NCBI RefSeq assembly: GCF_000374125.1
Contig: NZ_KB893637.1
Coordinates: 434,001-498,000 of the forward strand
Direction: 5' to 3'
From: Niabella aurantiaca DSM 17617
Lineage (GTDB): Bacteria > Bacteroidota > Bacteroidia > Chitinophagales > Chitinophagaceae
Length of the DNA stretch: 64,000 nucleotides
The notes under the pieces were generated by a model. It ran no database searches and was not told the origin of the DNA. It saw only the letters and a program-made list of their open reading frames with translations. The translations under genes were made by a program, and so were the position numbers. This document shows, in pieces, positions 44,807 to 54,938 of the stretch. Within the stretch, counting starts at the first letter, position 1. Each line of letters opens with the position of its first letter.

Positions 44807-47800
44807 TTATGCATTTGACGGAGCCTGTTTGCTTTCTTCTGACCGGAGTATTTCATCAAATTCTTTATTCTTTTTATTAGCCGACAGGTAGCTGTAGACG
44901 GCGGGGATCACATACAGCGTCAGGATCAGTGAAAAGATGATCCCGCCTACGATTACGATCCCGAGCGGAATACGGCTTGTGGCGGCGGCGCCCAGCGACA
45001 GGGCAATGGGCAGCGCACCCAGGGCCATGGTCATACTCGTCATGAGGATAGGCCGCAAACGCTGACCTGCTGCAAAGATCACCGCATCCGTCTTCTCCAT
45101 ATTCTTTTTACGGCTCTGGTTGGCAAATTCCACGATCAGGATCCCGTTCTTGGTTACCAGTCCGATGAGCATGATCATCCCGATCTCGGAGAAGATGTTG
45201 AGCGTGTGCCCGAAGATCCAGAGCGAGAGCAATGCGCCCGCCAGGGCCAGGGGAACGGTGATCATGATGATCAGCGGATCGATAAAGCTTTCAAATTGCG
45301 CGGCCAGGATCAGAAAGATCAGGCCCAGCGCCAGTAAAAAGGCAAAGCTTGTATTGCTGCTGCTTTCCGCAAAGTCGCGTGCTGAGCCGCTCAGGGAAGT
45401 GGTGAACGACTCGTCCAGCATTTTCTGGGCGATCCGGTTCATTTCCTTTACCCCGTCGCCCAGGGTATGCCCTTCGGTAAGGCCGGCGGATATCGTGGCG
45501 GATTTGTACCGGTTAAAATGGTAGATGGTGGGCGGCGTTGTGGACTCCACCGCATTGGTGATATTGTCCAGGCTGATCAGCTGCCCCTGCTCGTTGCGCA
45601 CAAATATTTTCTTCAGGTCTTGCGGGTCGTCCCGGTCGATGCGGTCTACCTGCGCCATTACCTGGTATTGTTTGCCGCTCCGGGTAAAATATCCCAGTCG
45701 CTGGTTACTGTAGGCGGTCTGCAGGGCCTGCGATACATCGCTGACCGTTATTCCCAGCTGCGCGGCCTTTAGCCGGTCCACATAAATCCGTATCTCCGGT
45801 TTGTTGAATTTAAGGTCTGCATCCACCTGTTGCAGGATATTGCTTTTGTTGCATTCGTCCAGGAACTTGGGCAGCATTTCCGAGAGCTTTTCAAAGTCGT
45901 TGTTCTGGATCACGAATTGCACGTCCTGGCCTCCGCGGCGGTTTACCTGGATGGTCTGGTCCTGTATCGCAAATGCTCTTGCCTCACTGTATTTGGATAC
46001 ATGCCGGTTTACATAGTCCACGATTTCCTTTTGCGACCGGCTGCGTTCATTTTTGGGCACCAGGCGCACCCGTACCATACCCGAATTGGCACTGCCGCTT
46101 CTGCGGGAACCGGTGATGGAGAGCACGATCTCCTTTTCGGGAACGGAGTCGATCAGGAACTGCGATACCTTGTCTACGTATGTGTCCATGGCATAAAAGG
46201 AAGTGCCCTCCGGTGCCGTAAGGTTTAACCGGAACTGGCTTTTGTCTTCCATAGGGGCCAGTTCCGACTGTATGTTCCGGCCGATCAGTATAATAACGAA
46301 AAAGCACGCCACCACAATGATCCAGGACACCCAGCGTACCTTCATAAATGCTTTTAACGACCGCTCATAATACTGCTCCATCCCCCGGAAAAAAGGCTCC
46401 GTTTTGTTGTAGAACCAGGAGTGCTTATGAACATTTTTCTTGGTAAGAAACACGTTCAGTACAGGGGTCAGCGTAAGGGAAACGAAGGCCGAGATCAGCA
46501 CCGCTCCGGCTACCACGATCCCGAACTCGCGGAACAGGCTGCCCACAAATCCCTGCAGGAAAATGATGGGGAGGAACACCACCGCCAGGGTAATGGAGGT
46601 GGCAATGACCGCAAAATAGATCTCTTTGGACCCTTCCAGCGCCGCTTTTCTTTTGCTCATGCCCTGCTCCAGCTTTTTAAAGATGTTCTCCGTAACAACA
46701 ATGCCGTCATCGACCACCAGCCCGGTTGCCAGTACAATGGCCAGCAGGGAAAGTACGTTGACGGTGTACCCCATAATGTACATGATAAAGAAAGCGCCGA
46801 TCAGGGAAACGGGGATATCGATCAGCGGACGTATGGACAGGATCCAGTCGCGGAAGAACAGGTAAATGATGATCACCACCAGCCCGATGGCGATAAAGAG
46901 TGTTTCCTCAACCTCTGTGATCGATTTTTTGATGTATTCGGTCTGGTCCAGTGCTATATTCAGTTTTATATCGGCTGGTACTTCTTTTTTAATCGTTTCC
47001 AGTCGTTTATAAAATTCATTTGAAATGGAAACATAGTTGGCACCGGGTTGCGGGATCACCGCCATGGCGATCATGGGGACGGCGCTTTCCTTTAAAGCAG
47101 ATTCTTCGTTTTCGGGTCCCAGCACCACATTGGCCACATCCTTGACGCGGATATCGGCACCGCCTTCGTTCTTGATGATGATGTTTGCAAATTCTTCTTC
47201 GGTGTCGAGCCGTCCGAAAGTGCGGATGGTGAGCTCGGTATTTTCGCCGGTCAGTTTTCCGGAAGGCAGCTCTATGTTTTCCCGCTGCAGGGCCAGTCGT
47301 ATGTCGGCGGCCGTAATATTGAAGGCGGCCATTTTATTCGGGTCCAGCCAGAGCCGCATTGCAAAGCGCTTTTCGCCCCAGGTGTCGATGCTGCTGACAC
47401 CGGGGATGGTCTGCAGCCGGTCCACGAGGCTATTGATGGTATATTCGGTAAGTTCCAGCGGGTTTTTGGTGCTGCTTTGCACCGTCATTGCCAGGATCGG
47501 CTCCGCGCTGGCATCGGCCTTTGTAACGGCAGAAGGCTCTTCGAGGTCGGGCGGAAGCTGGCGCTGGGCGGCGGAAACCTTATCCCGCACGTCGTTGGCC
47601 GCGGTTTCGAGGTTGGCGCCTACTTCAAACTCCACATTGATGTTACTGCTGCCGTTGCTGCTGCTGGAAGTAATGTTCCGGATGCCGGCAATACCGTTGA
47701 TGGCGTCCTCAAGAGGCTCGGTGATCTGGCTTTCAATGATGTCTGCATTGGCGCCGGGATAGCTGGTGCGCACGCTGATATTGGGCGGATCAATGGCCGG

Positions 47801-47914
47801 GTAATCGCGCACGCCCAGGAACTTAAAACCAATGAACCCAAATACGATGATCACCACGTTCATGACAATGGCCAGCACCGGTCTCCTCAAACTTAGCTCT
47901 GAAATATTCATCAA
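44807..47914 (-). CDS. RND-family efflux pump, inner-membrane subunit
   Basis: A 1035-residue HAE1/AcrB-type transporter with 12 membrane helices: one at the N-terminus (VLAIVMNVVIIVFGFIGF), two groups of five, and two large periplasmic loops. The opening motif LSLRRPVLAIVMN and the substrate-loop phrase YPAIDPPNISVRTSYPGA are typical; helix 4 has the proton-relay acidic pair in LATGLVVDDGIVV. It pairs with the fusion protein upstream (31 bp) and the TolC-like channel downstream. Typical substrates are drugs or amphiphiles; no specific one can be inferred. Confidence 0.96.
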   Translation of the reverse strand: MMNISELSLRRPVLAIVMNVVIIVFGFIGFKFLGVRDYPAIDPPNISVRTSYPGANADIIESQITEPLEDAINGIAGIRNITSSSSNGSSNINVEFEVGANLETAANDVRDKVSAAQRQLPPDLEEPSAVTKADASAEPILAMTVQSSTKNPLELTEYTINSLVDRLQTIPGVSSIDTWGEKRFAMRLWLDPNKMAAFNITAADIRLALQRENIELPSGKLTGENTELTIRTFGRLDTEEEFANIIIKNEGGADIRVKDVANVVLGPENEESALKESAVPMIAMAVIPQPGANYVSISNEFYKRLETIKKEVPADIKLNIALDQTEYIKKSITEVEETLFIAIGLVVIIIYLFFRDWILSIRPLIDIPVSLIGAFFIMYIMGYTVNVLSLLAIVLATGLVVDDGIVVTENIFKKLEQGMSKRKAALEGSKEIYFAVIATSITLAVVFLPIIFLQGFVGSLFREFGIVVAGAVLISAFVSLTLTPVLNVFLTKKNVHKHSWFYNKTEPFFRGMEQYYERSLKAFMKVRWVSWIIVVACFFVIILIGRNIQSELAPMEDKSQFRLNLTAPEGTSFYAMDTYVDKVSQFLIDSVPEKEIVLSITGSRRSGSANSGMVRVRLVPKNERSRSQKEIVDYVNRHVSKYSEARAFAIQDQTIQVNRRGGQDVQFVIQNNDFEKLSEMLPKFLDECNKSNILQQVDADLKFNKPEIRIYVDRLKAAQLGITVSDVSQALQTAYSNQRLGYFTRSGKQYQVMAQVDRIDRDDPQDLKKIFVRNEQGQLISLDNITNAVESTTPPTIYHFNRYKSATISAGLTEGHTLGDGVKEMNRIAQKMLDESFTTSLSGSARDFAESSSNTSFAFLLALGLIFLILAAQFESFIDPLIIMITVPLALAGALLSLWIFGHTLNIFSEIGMIMLIGLVTKNGILIVEFANQSRKKNMEKTDAVIFAAGQRLRPILMTSMTMALGALPIALSLGAAATSRIPLGIVIVGGIIFSLILTLYVIPAVYSYLSANKKNKEFDEILRSEESKQAPSNA

Positions 47915-47945
47915 TAAAGGGGTTGATGATGTTCAATCACCTTTT

Positions 47946-48989
47946 TCAGTTAACGATTTTATTTATGCTCACTTTTGAATGGGGTTTTGTTGCCATTACC
48001 CCGGTTACCAGAACGGTATCACCCGGTTTTAATCCCCCGGTGATCTCTACGCGGGCAGAGTCGCGGCTGCCGGTCTCCACATCGGAAAAAAGCGCTTTGC
48101 CGTTGTCAACCAGGATCACCTGCTTACCGCGGGCGGTGGGCATAATGGATTGCGTGGGAATAAAAATAGCATGATCCTTTTGGGCAAACCCGATCCGTAC
48201 TTTGGCAAAGGCACCGGGGATCAATCCCTGTGTGGCTCCCGTTACCACGGCTCTTACGGTTAAGCTCCGGTTGGTGACGGATACGTTGGATTCGGTTGCC
48301 ATTACTTTTGCGGAATAGGTTGCATTGTTCCCTTCCACCGTAAAGCCAACGATCTGCCCGGGCTTTATCTGGGTGGTATATTTTTCGGGTACTACAAAAT
48401 CAATTTTGAGGGTACTGGTCTGGTTGATGGTGGCAATAACGGTTGCCGGTGTCACATAAGCGCCGGGGCTGATGGCCTTTAGGCCGATTTTCCCGTTAAA
48501 GGGGGCGCGGATCACGGTACGGGAAATTTCAGTGCGCACCAGGGCGATGTCTGCCTGGATGTTCTGAAGCGTAAGCAGGCTGTTATCATAATCCTGCTTG
48601 CTGATGCCCTGGATGCCAACCAGCTGCCGGGCGCGGTCTTCATTGGCCTTGGCAATATTGAGCTGGGCTTCCAGTTTTTTCAGTTGTGCCTGCAGGTCGC
48701 CATCATAAACTTTCGCAAGTACGGTTCCGCGCGGTACATACTGCCCTTCGCGGATGTTGAGCAGGGTAAGCCTGCCGGAAACTTCGGGATGGATCTCCGT
48801 CACTTCATTGGCTACAATGGTGCCGGGCGTTTCGATCGTTTCGGAAAAGGATTCGGTTTTGACAATAAATGCATCTACTTTGGCCGCAGTTCTTTTTTGA
48901 CCGGCCGGTACTGATTTTTTCTTTTCATTGCAGGCCAGGGCGCTCCATACCGTCAGCAGCAGGAGTAAACAAGTTGGGATCCGGTTCAA
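47946..48989 (-). CDS. RND efflux membrane fusion protein
   Basis: A 347-residue periplasmic adaptor lipoprotein. The signal ends in WSALAC, lipidated Cys about residue 20. The biotinyl-lipoyl-like halves flank an alpha-hairpin (LKKLEAQLNIAKANEDRARQ...), followed by the HlyD beta-barrel (ISPGAYVTPATVIATINQ; KPGQIVGFTVEG). No ATG exists between the upstream in-frame stop and the signal peptide; TTG at 48989 is the likely start. It is the first gene of the efflux operon. Confidence 0.92.
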   Translation of the reverse strand: MNRIPTCLLLLLTVWSALACNEKKKSVPAGQKRTAAKVDAFIVKTESFSETIETPGTIVANEVTEIHPEVSGRLTLLNIREGQYVPRGTVLAKVYDGDLQAQLKKLEAQLNIAKANEDRARQLVGIQGISKQDYDNSLLTLQNIQADIALVRTEISRTVIRAPFNGKIGLKAISPGAYVTPATVIATINQTSTLKIDFVVPEKYTTQIKPGQIVGFTVEGNNATYSAKVMATESNVSVTNRSLTVRAVVTGATQGLIPGAFAKVRIGFAQKDHAIFIPTQSIMPTARGKQVILVDNGKALFSDVETGSRDSARVEITGGLKPGDTVLVTGVMATKPHSKVSINKIVN

Positions 48990-49117
48990 ACGAATGGTTT
49001 TTAGTTGAGTAATAAATAAGCTGTTTAAATTCTATAAGACTCTTTTACAGCGAAAACCTTGCGTAAAGAAAGGGTTTTTTCGTTCCTGTAAGAACGAATG
49101 TTCGGTATTTCCGGATA

Positions 49118-50803
49118 TCAGTCTGCAACCAGTATGCCGGAAACATTCCAGGCGCTGAAGCTGGATCCCTCCGGCTTGCCCTGGGGGATCTTTACCTGAA
49201 GGGTATAATCGCCGGCTTCCAGATCGCCCAGATGGATCCTGAAGGGGTTGGTTACGGTTCCCGGGCACCAGTTGGAGCGGCTCAGATCAGAAGAGGAAAG
49301 CCCGTTGCTGAAGTTGCCGGAGGCCGGGTTGAACAACCGGTAGGAGCCACAATCGGCCCGCCAGGGCACCAGGTCAAAGATGACCCGTCCGTTGAGCAGG
49401 ATCGTATTTTGTTTCGGCACAAATTCGTCGCCGTTGCCCCATCCTCCATGGCCGGTTGTGGTATAAAGCAGGGACGCGTTTTTTAAGGGCGCATCGATCC
49501 GGAAATGCACTTCCAATCCTTTTTCGCTGTCAAACATGGTGGCATATTCCTGCCCGGCCATTTCCATAATGTTCAGCGTATTGAACAGCGGCATGATTTG
49601 TTGTTTCGGTTTGTCGGGACCGCCCCTGTGAAGGGTGAGGTTGGCGGTTATTTTGTGCCCGCCCTTATCATAGTTCCCGATGAACACGCCAATATACACT
49701 TCCTTATTGCTGAGCGCTGCCGCAAAATCTGTAATGTCCTGGCGGTAGGGAACCGCCTCCTGCCATTGCTTTCCTTTAAGCTGTATATGGTTGAACTGTT
49801 TGATACCAAAAGGCGTGAAAAAGCGCATGAGCTCCAGCGGAGGCGTATAATCCGGCGTGGCCACCACACCCTGGTACGTTTTCCCGTTGCCATTGGTGTA
49901 CGCGGGAAGGGTTTTGACCCCGTTCTTTAACCCATCAAGGAAGGATTGTTTTTTACCGGTGGGGATCAGGAATACGGTCCCTGTCCGGTCATAGGCATCG
50001 CCGTTGGACTGTTCTTTCAGGTCCAGGAACACACTCGAATTGCTGTCGATGGCCGGCATTTTTATTTTTTTTACCACGATGGTACCATTGGCAAACCGCA
50101 GTACATCTCCGGCTTGATTACCGGCATCTGAAAAATTGATGACCTGGCCGGTAAACAGGGGAATGGTGGTAAAGCGGCTGTTCCAGATGGCGTCCCGGTA
50201 GTTGAGCAGGTCGGTTTGTTGCGGCTTTAGCAACAGAAAGGCCGGCAGGCTGATCTTTTGTTTTTCGATCTTCTCTGCCCGGATGCTATTGTTGCCGTTC
50301 CTGACCTGCTCCAGCACCAGGCCCAGGTTTTGCCCCAGTATCGTTGGTGCGCCTTTTACCGGAAGCTGATCGGTGTACCACAGTTCAATCGTATTGGAGT
50401 TTACGATGATCTTTGCCTTTTTGCAGCGATAGCCCAATATATCTTTGGTCGCCGCCTGCAGCTCAAACTGCTGGGTCCGGAAAGCCGTATCTGAAGCCGT
50501 AATGCTTTCCCGCTCATTCAAAAAGGCATACAGCTCCTGCCGGTTGCGGGTGCGGTCTATAAGCGAAAGCTCAAAAGGATAGGCGGCCTTCCCCGTAAAA
50601 TCCCGCTCGGTGGTGACCAGTGTTTGGCCGGGCGCTGCGAACACCCAGGTCTTGTTTTGCTTTTTCGGGGTCTTTCCGTTAAAGCTGGATCCGTAGGTGA
50701 TCTTGTAAACGGGAACACCGGCAAATTTCACCTGGGCATGTCCGGCGATCTGCATACCGGTCAGTACTGTTAAAAGCAGAAATGGTTTTATTTTCATGAT
50801 CAT
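49118..50803 (-). CDS. PNGase F-like glycoamidase with N-terminal GLPGLI-like domain
   Basis: A 561-residue exported protein (signal MIMKIKPFLLLTVLTGMQIAGHA). Residues about 25-210 resemble the GLPGLI family: KDILGYRCKKAKIIVNSNTI and WYTDQLPVKGAPTILGQNLGL, where the family name motif is degenerate. From about 300 on, the two-part peptide-N-glycosidase F fold is recognisable: RFFTPFGIKQFN, the DITDFAAALSNKEVYIGVFI strand group, GHGGWGNGDEFVPKQN, WRADCGSYR and SSSDLSRSNWCPGT. PNGase F cleaves the GlcNAc-Asn bond of N-glycoproteins. I cannot place the three catalytic acids with confidence. A fused GLPGLI-like domain is unusual in the enzyme as commonly described. It fits the glycoprotein-degrading set in this window. 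Confidence 0.78.
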   Translation of the reverse strand: MIMKIKPFLLLTVLTGMQIAGHAQVKFAGVPVYKITYGSSFNGKTPKKQNKTWVFAAPGQTLVTTERDFTGKAAYPFELSLIDRTRNRQELYAFLNERESITASDTAFRTQQFELQAATKDILGYRCKKAKIIVNSNTIELWYTDQLPVKGAPTILGQNLGLVLEQVRNGNNSIRAEKIEKQKISLPAFLLLKPQQTDLLNYRDAIWNSRFTTIPLFTGQVINFSDAGNQAGDVLRFANGTIVVKKIKMPAIDSNSSVFLDLKEQSNGDAYDRTGTVFLIPTGKKQSFLDGLKNGVKTLPAYTNGNGKTYQGVVATPDYTPPLELMRFFTPFGIKQFNHIQLKGKQWQEAVPYRQDITDFAAALSNKEVYIGVFIGNYDKGGHKITANLTLHRGGPDKPKQQIMPLFNTLNIMEMAGQEYATMFDSEKGLEVHFRIDAPLKNASLLYTTTGHGGWGNGDEFVPKQNTILLNGRVIFDLVPWRADCGSYRLFNPASGNFSNGLSSSDLSRSNWCPGTVTNPFRIHLGDLEAGDYTLQVKIPQGKPEGSSFSAWNVSGILVAD

Positions 50804-50817
50804 AAGATTCAGGGGTA

Positions 50818-50825
50818 CAAAGATA
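50818..50825 (-). promoter_or_regulatory. putative -7 box of the PNGase F-like gene
   Basis: Minus-strand TATCTTTG matches TAnnTTTG, 15 bp upstream of the start; no clear -33 element at the expected distance. Confidence 0.35.
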
Positions 50826-51010
50826 GTTGCAGGGGGGCTTGGGTGCGTTCTAAAAAGTGCAGAACATTTTTTGCGGGGAGCAACGGCCGGCCTGCACGTC
50901 GTCCGGGATTAAAAGCAGATGTACCCGTCCGGATAAGGGACAAATATTTTATGCCACGAATAGGGGTAGCGGCGCCGGAAAGCCCTTTCACAGCACCTGT
51001 TTCATAGCGA

Positions 51011-52201
51011 TCAAAAACTGGCGCGGATCACCCGTAGTATATTCCCGCCGAGTATTTTCCGGATCGATCTTTTTGTATAGCCCCGTTTCAGCAATTCGAG
51101 GGTGATGTTGGGATAGGTACTTACATCCTCCAGCCCAATGGGCACGGAGCCGATACCGTCATAATCCGATCCGATACCCACATAGTCATCACCCACCAGC
51201 TTTACGATATAGTCAATATGATCCACCACATCCGAAATGGTGGGGCGGACGGCTTCCAGTTCTTTTTTAGTATAGGTGTTCCATTGCCGGAGGGCCCGCA
51301 GGGAATCCCCGGTCTGCCGGGAAACGGAATCCACAAAGTGTTTTTTTGCCGGTTCTGAAAACGAAGTGAGCTTTTCATCAAATTTCCTGCTGATAAAACC
51401 CGAATAGAAATTGATGCAGACGACGCCGCCGTTTTTGGCCACGGCCCGGATCTGGTCGTCCTTTACATTGCGGAAGACCGGGCAAAGGTTGTAAACCGAG
51501 CTATGTGATAAAATAACGGGTTTGGTGCTGGCGGCAATGGCATCATAAAAGGTCTGCTCCCCGGTATGGGAAAGATCTACCAATACCCCAAGCTGATTGA
51601 GCCGCCGTACGACGGATCTCCCGAAGTCGGTAAGTCCTTTATGTTTCAGGGTATCGGCATGCAGGGTCTCGTCCAGGGCACTGGTAGCCCAGGAATTGCT
51701 GTTGTTCCAGGTAAGGGTAAGATACCGCATGCCTCTTTTTTGCAGGGCGTCCAGCTTGTCAAGGTTGTCCTCGATCATGTGGCCGCCTTCCACACCGATG
51801 AGGGCCACCAGCTTTTTTTCGTTGATCCCTTTTTTTATTTCTTTATAGCTCCCGGCCAGCATCATTTGCCGCGGATGGCGGCGGACCAGGGCCTCGAGGG
51901 AGTCGATCTGGTCATTGGCGTCAGCATATACACCTTTCGGATTACGGGCAACCGGGCCTGTGAACACAGAGAAGAACTGTACATCCAGGCCGCCTTTTTT
52001 CCACCGGATAAGGTCTGTGTGCCGGTCTGGCTGCGATTGGGTAATATCCCTTCCCTCAACGATGGATGCGGAGGTTACATCATTGTGGCCGTCGATGAGC
52101 ACGGCTTTATTATGGATCCTTCCGGCTTTTTGTGCAGCTGCGGAGAAGGAGAGGAGCAGGAAGCAAAGAAGCCCTCTTGTTTTTAAACCCGGTAGATTCA
52201 T
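51011..52201 (-). CDS. membrane dipeptidase (peptidase M19)
   Basis: A 396-residue exported zinc dipeptidase. The ATG at 52201 gives the signal MNLPGLKTRGLLCFLLLSFSAAA; upstream open frame to 52315 lacks signal features. Metal ligands of the M19 barrel are present: H39 and D41 in LIDGHNDV, the bridging Glu in GVEGGHMIEDN, and two His in VDLSHTGEQ and LSHSSVYNL. The motif YVGIGSDYDGIG near the end is diagnostic. Family members cleave dipeptides, often D-containing or cysteinyl-glycine type. It is transcribed like the PNGase F-like gene, with a 207-bp gap. Confidence 0.94.
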   Translation of the reverse strand: MNLPGLKTRGLLCFLLLSFSAAAQKAGRIHNKAVLIDGHNDVTSASIVEGRDITQSQPDRHTDLIRWKKGGLDVQFFSVFTGPVARNPKGVYADANDQIDSLEALVRRHPRQMMLAGSYKEIKKGINEKKLVALIGVEGGHMIEDNLDKLDALQKRGMRYLTLTWNNSNSWATSALDETLHADTLKHKGLTDFGRSVVRRLNQLGVLVDLSHTGEQTFYDAIAASTKPVILSHSSVYNLCPVFRNVKDDQIRAVAKNGGVVCINFYSGFISRKFDEKLTSFSEPAKKHFVDSVSRQTGDSLRALRQWNTYTKKELEAVRPTISDVVDHIDYIVKLVGDDYVGIGSDYDGIGSVPIGLEDVSTYPNITLELLKRGYTKRSIRKILGGNILRVIRASF

Positions 52202-52417
52202 GTTGTTGATATGGATAGGAGACCATAAAGGCACTAAGGTACGAAGGTACGCGGAGATTTTGGTTTTTGCCCCGGCGCGGCTTCGCCGTTTTGCTTTAAA
52301 ATGCAGAGGAGGCAAAGTCCTGAACCGTGAGGTACCTGAGGTTAACGCAAGGTTATTTAATAATGCTTAATAGCACATAACAGACCGGTTTTGTGTATTC
52401 TTTGAGACCTCCCGTTC

Positions 52418-54802
52418 TTATATCCGCTCCCGCTCTTCCTGGTTGCTGTTGGTATGCTCGGTTGTCTGAAGCTCTTTTTTCCCAAATTTAAAGATCAGGG
52501 TCAGCGAAAAATTCCGGTTGAGCTGCAGGACGGCGTATTTCTGCCGGATGCCGTTCACCACCGTAGTATAGGAAGCGCCGCTGGTACCAAAGACATCCTG
52601 CAGGTTGGCGTTGAGGGAGAGCTTGTCCTTCATCAACTGCGCATTCAAACCGAGATCAACATTGTAGTAGGCATCGGATTGGTTGACGAGCGTTACTTCC
52701 GGGAACTGGTACCAGAAGTTCAGGGCGGCAGACAATGTTTTGCTGCTGTTTAAAAAAAAGTTATTGCTGCTGGATGCATAGGCGCCCCATCCCTTACGCC
52801 CCTCAACATAATCAAGCCGGGATCTTCCGCTGGTATAATACAGGCTGAACAGGTTGTTACTTTGCCACCAGGGGATGGTTGAAAAATTATAGGTTTCGGA
52901 AATCCCGAAACGGGTGCTGTTTACAAAATTCTTGGGGGTGCGCATTACAAAGTTGGTGTCTACCCGTGCAATGGTAATGTCGTCGAACCCGTTATTGGTA
53001 AGGGCTGCAAAGAAGGCGTTGGTAAGCTTGTTTTTATAGTTGTGCTGTAACTGGAAGTTGCTGTTGTATTCCGGTTGCAGAAAAGGGTTGCCTTCATAAT
53101 AACTATATGCGGTCAGCAGGGAAATATAAGGGTTCAGGTTCCAGAAGGTGGGGCGGCGTACCCGCTTGTTATAGCTGAGCGCAAAACTGTTCTGATCATC
53201 CTTTTTGAAATTGACCAGGGCGTTCGGAAATAATTTTATGTAATTGTTTTTATTGCCTTGTTGCCGGGTATAGGAATAGCCGCTGGTTTGTGTCAGCTCC
53301 CCCCGGAGGCCGGCCTGGAAGGTCCAGCTGCCGGATTCCCGGCTGCCGTTCACATAAAGGGCCTGGGTATTTTCCGTGTATTTATATTCATTGCTCAGCT
53401 GGCCATCATAGTTTTTGTCCGTTCCGGTCACCCGGTAATAACGCATATTGTTGTAGGTGTCGATGAAGTTGATCTTGCCGCCCCATTGCAGCTTTGCAAC
53501 GCTTGTGGGAAATTCCATATCCGCCTTCAGTGCATAGATATTGATGTTCTGCAGGGTGTTGTTATAAAAGCGGGCGGTGGAAGGGTCCACCGGTTCGCCT
53601 TCGGGTGTAAAAGTCCGGGCGGTGACATCCGATTCATCAGTACGGTAAAAGGTAAGGTAGCTGCCGTCCACAGAAAGGGTTTTCCCGCTGGTATCCAGCT
53701 TTGTTTTATAATACAGGTTATAGGATTGTGTTTTGGCCAGTGGTATATAGGTGGCATAAGTGGTCAGCACCGAATCGGTTTGCCCCTGCCCGTTGTAAAA
53801 ATGATTGCGCACATAGTCGGCGCCTCCTTCAAAGTACCGGGAGAAGCCGGCACTGAACCCGATCTGGGACTTTTGGGAGAGCCGGTAATCGGCCCCGGCA
53901 GTGATCATTACGTCCTGCCATTTGTAATCGCCGGTATCGCTCATGATCCAGGACCGGTCAGGGTAATATTCTTCCCAGCGGAAGCCGTATTTATGCCGGG
54001 TGCGGAACATATTGGCATTGGCATACAGGCTCCATTTTCCGGAATTGTAATTGATATTGCCCGTAATATCCATGCCCGGGTGGCGCTGCCAGTGTTTGTA
54101 GCTGGCCTGGATGCTGCCATTGTATCCCTGTTGTTTGCTGCGTTTGGTAATGATGTTGATGAGGCCGGCATTGCCGGCAGCATCATAGGCGGCAGACGGG
54201 TTGGTGATGATCTCGATCTTTGATACATTCCCCGCAGGGATGGACTTCAGGTAATTGACCAGGTCTTTCTGGGAAAGCTGGATCAGGCGCCCGTCCTGCA
54301 TCAGCTGCACTTCACCCTTGCCAGGAATAGCGATCCGGTCGCCGTTCATCTGGAGGCCCGGGATCTTTCCCAGGGTTTCTGCAAGACTGTTGCCCACAAT
54401 GGTCATATTATCGGCCAGGTTCACGACCGTTTTGTCGGGCTTTATTTCGATCAGCCTTGCTTTGCTGGTTACGGTTACATCTTTTAAAAGGGTACCGGCG
54501 CGTGTTAAAATGATGCTGAGCACAGTGTCGCCCTGCAACTGAAGTGCCAGCGCCTGGTCCCGGTAGCCGATAGCAGAAACCTGGAGCAGGTATTTTTCGC
54601 CTGTCCGGGGAGCATCGATGCGAAAATGACCGGAAGCACCGGCGGCAATTATTTTTGCAGCCTGGCTGCTGCTGTAAAATTCAATGGTAGCGCCTGCAAG
54701 GGGCGTGGCGGCTTCATCGCGGATGGTTCCGCTGATGGAATGCTGGGCAAAACAAAAGGTATTTATCAAAACAACACTGAGCAGTACTATGATCTGTCGC
54801 AT
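52418..54802 (-). CDS. outer-membrane beta-barrel receptor (OMP_b-brl_3 / TonB-dependent type)
   Basis: A 794-residue outer-membrane protein. ATG at 54802 gives the signal MRQIIVLLSVVLINTFCFAQ; the longer upstream frame to 54979 is not credible. After the signal come a carboxypeptidase-regulatory-like domain (SISGTIRDEAATPLAGATIEF), a plug domain (NSLAETLGKIPGLQMNGD; IITNPSAAYDAAGNAGLINI) and a large barrel with many Tyr/Asn-rich strands, ending in the outer-membrane barrel 3 domain (NRNFSLTLIFKFGKKE). No SusD partner lies next to it. Substrate unknown; such proteins often import peptides, siderophores or other nutrients. Confidence 0.9.
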   Translation of the reverse strand: MRQIIVLLSVVLINTFCFAQHSISGTIRDEAATPLAGATIEFYSSSQAAKIIAAGASGHFRIDAPRTGEKYLLQVSAIGYRDQALALQLQGDTVLSIILTRAGTLLKDVTVTSKARLIEIKPDKTVVNLADNMTIVGNSLAETLGKIPGLQMNGDRIAIPGKGEVQLMQDGRLIQLSQKDLVNYLKSIPAGNVSKIEIITNPSAAYDAAGNAGLINIITKRSKQQGYNGSIQASYKHWQRHPGMDITGNINYNSGKWSLYANANMFRTRHKYGFRWEEYYPDRSWIMSDTGDYKWQDVMITAGADYRLSQKSQIGFSAGFSRYFEGGADYVRNHFYNGQGQTDSVLTTYATYIPLAKTQSYNLYYKTKLDTSGKTLSVDGSYLTFYRTDESDVTARTFTPEGEPVDPSTARFYNNTLQNINIYALKADMEFPTSVAKLQWGGKINFIDTYNNMRYYRVTGTDKNYDGQLSNEYKYTENTQALYVNGSRESGSWTFQAGLRGELTQTSGYSYTRQQGNKNNYIKLFPNALVNFKKDDQNSFALSYNKRVRRPTFWNLNPYISLLTAYSYYEGNPFLQPEYNSNFQLQHNYKNKLTNAFFAALTNNGFDDITIARVDTNFVMRTPKNFVNSTRFGISETYNFSTIPWWQSNNLFSLYYTSGRSRLDYVEGRKGWGAYASSSNNFFLNSSKTLSAALNFWYQFPEVTLVNQSDAYYNVDLGLNAQLMKDKLSLNANLQDVFGTSGASYTTVVNGIRQKYAVLQLNRNFSLTLIFKFGKKELQTTEHTNSNQEERERI

Positions 54803-54938
54803 CCGCCAAAAATAGGGAAACCTGAAAGATATCTGGTATTTGAGAAATGAGAGTTGAGAATTGAGACAGAGATTGATGCCGCTTCCTGATCCTGGGCCGG
54901 CATGCTCACATTTCCACATTTTCAGATTTCCCCGGGTA

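Noticed and set aside
43378-48989. RND efflux operon as exporter of the predicted glycolipid
   Set aside because: It lies 15 kb away, on the other strand, with the PUL between; sequence is that of a general HAE1 pump. No evidence links it to the cluster.
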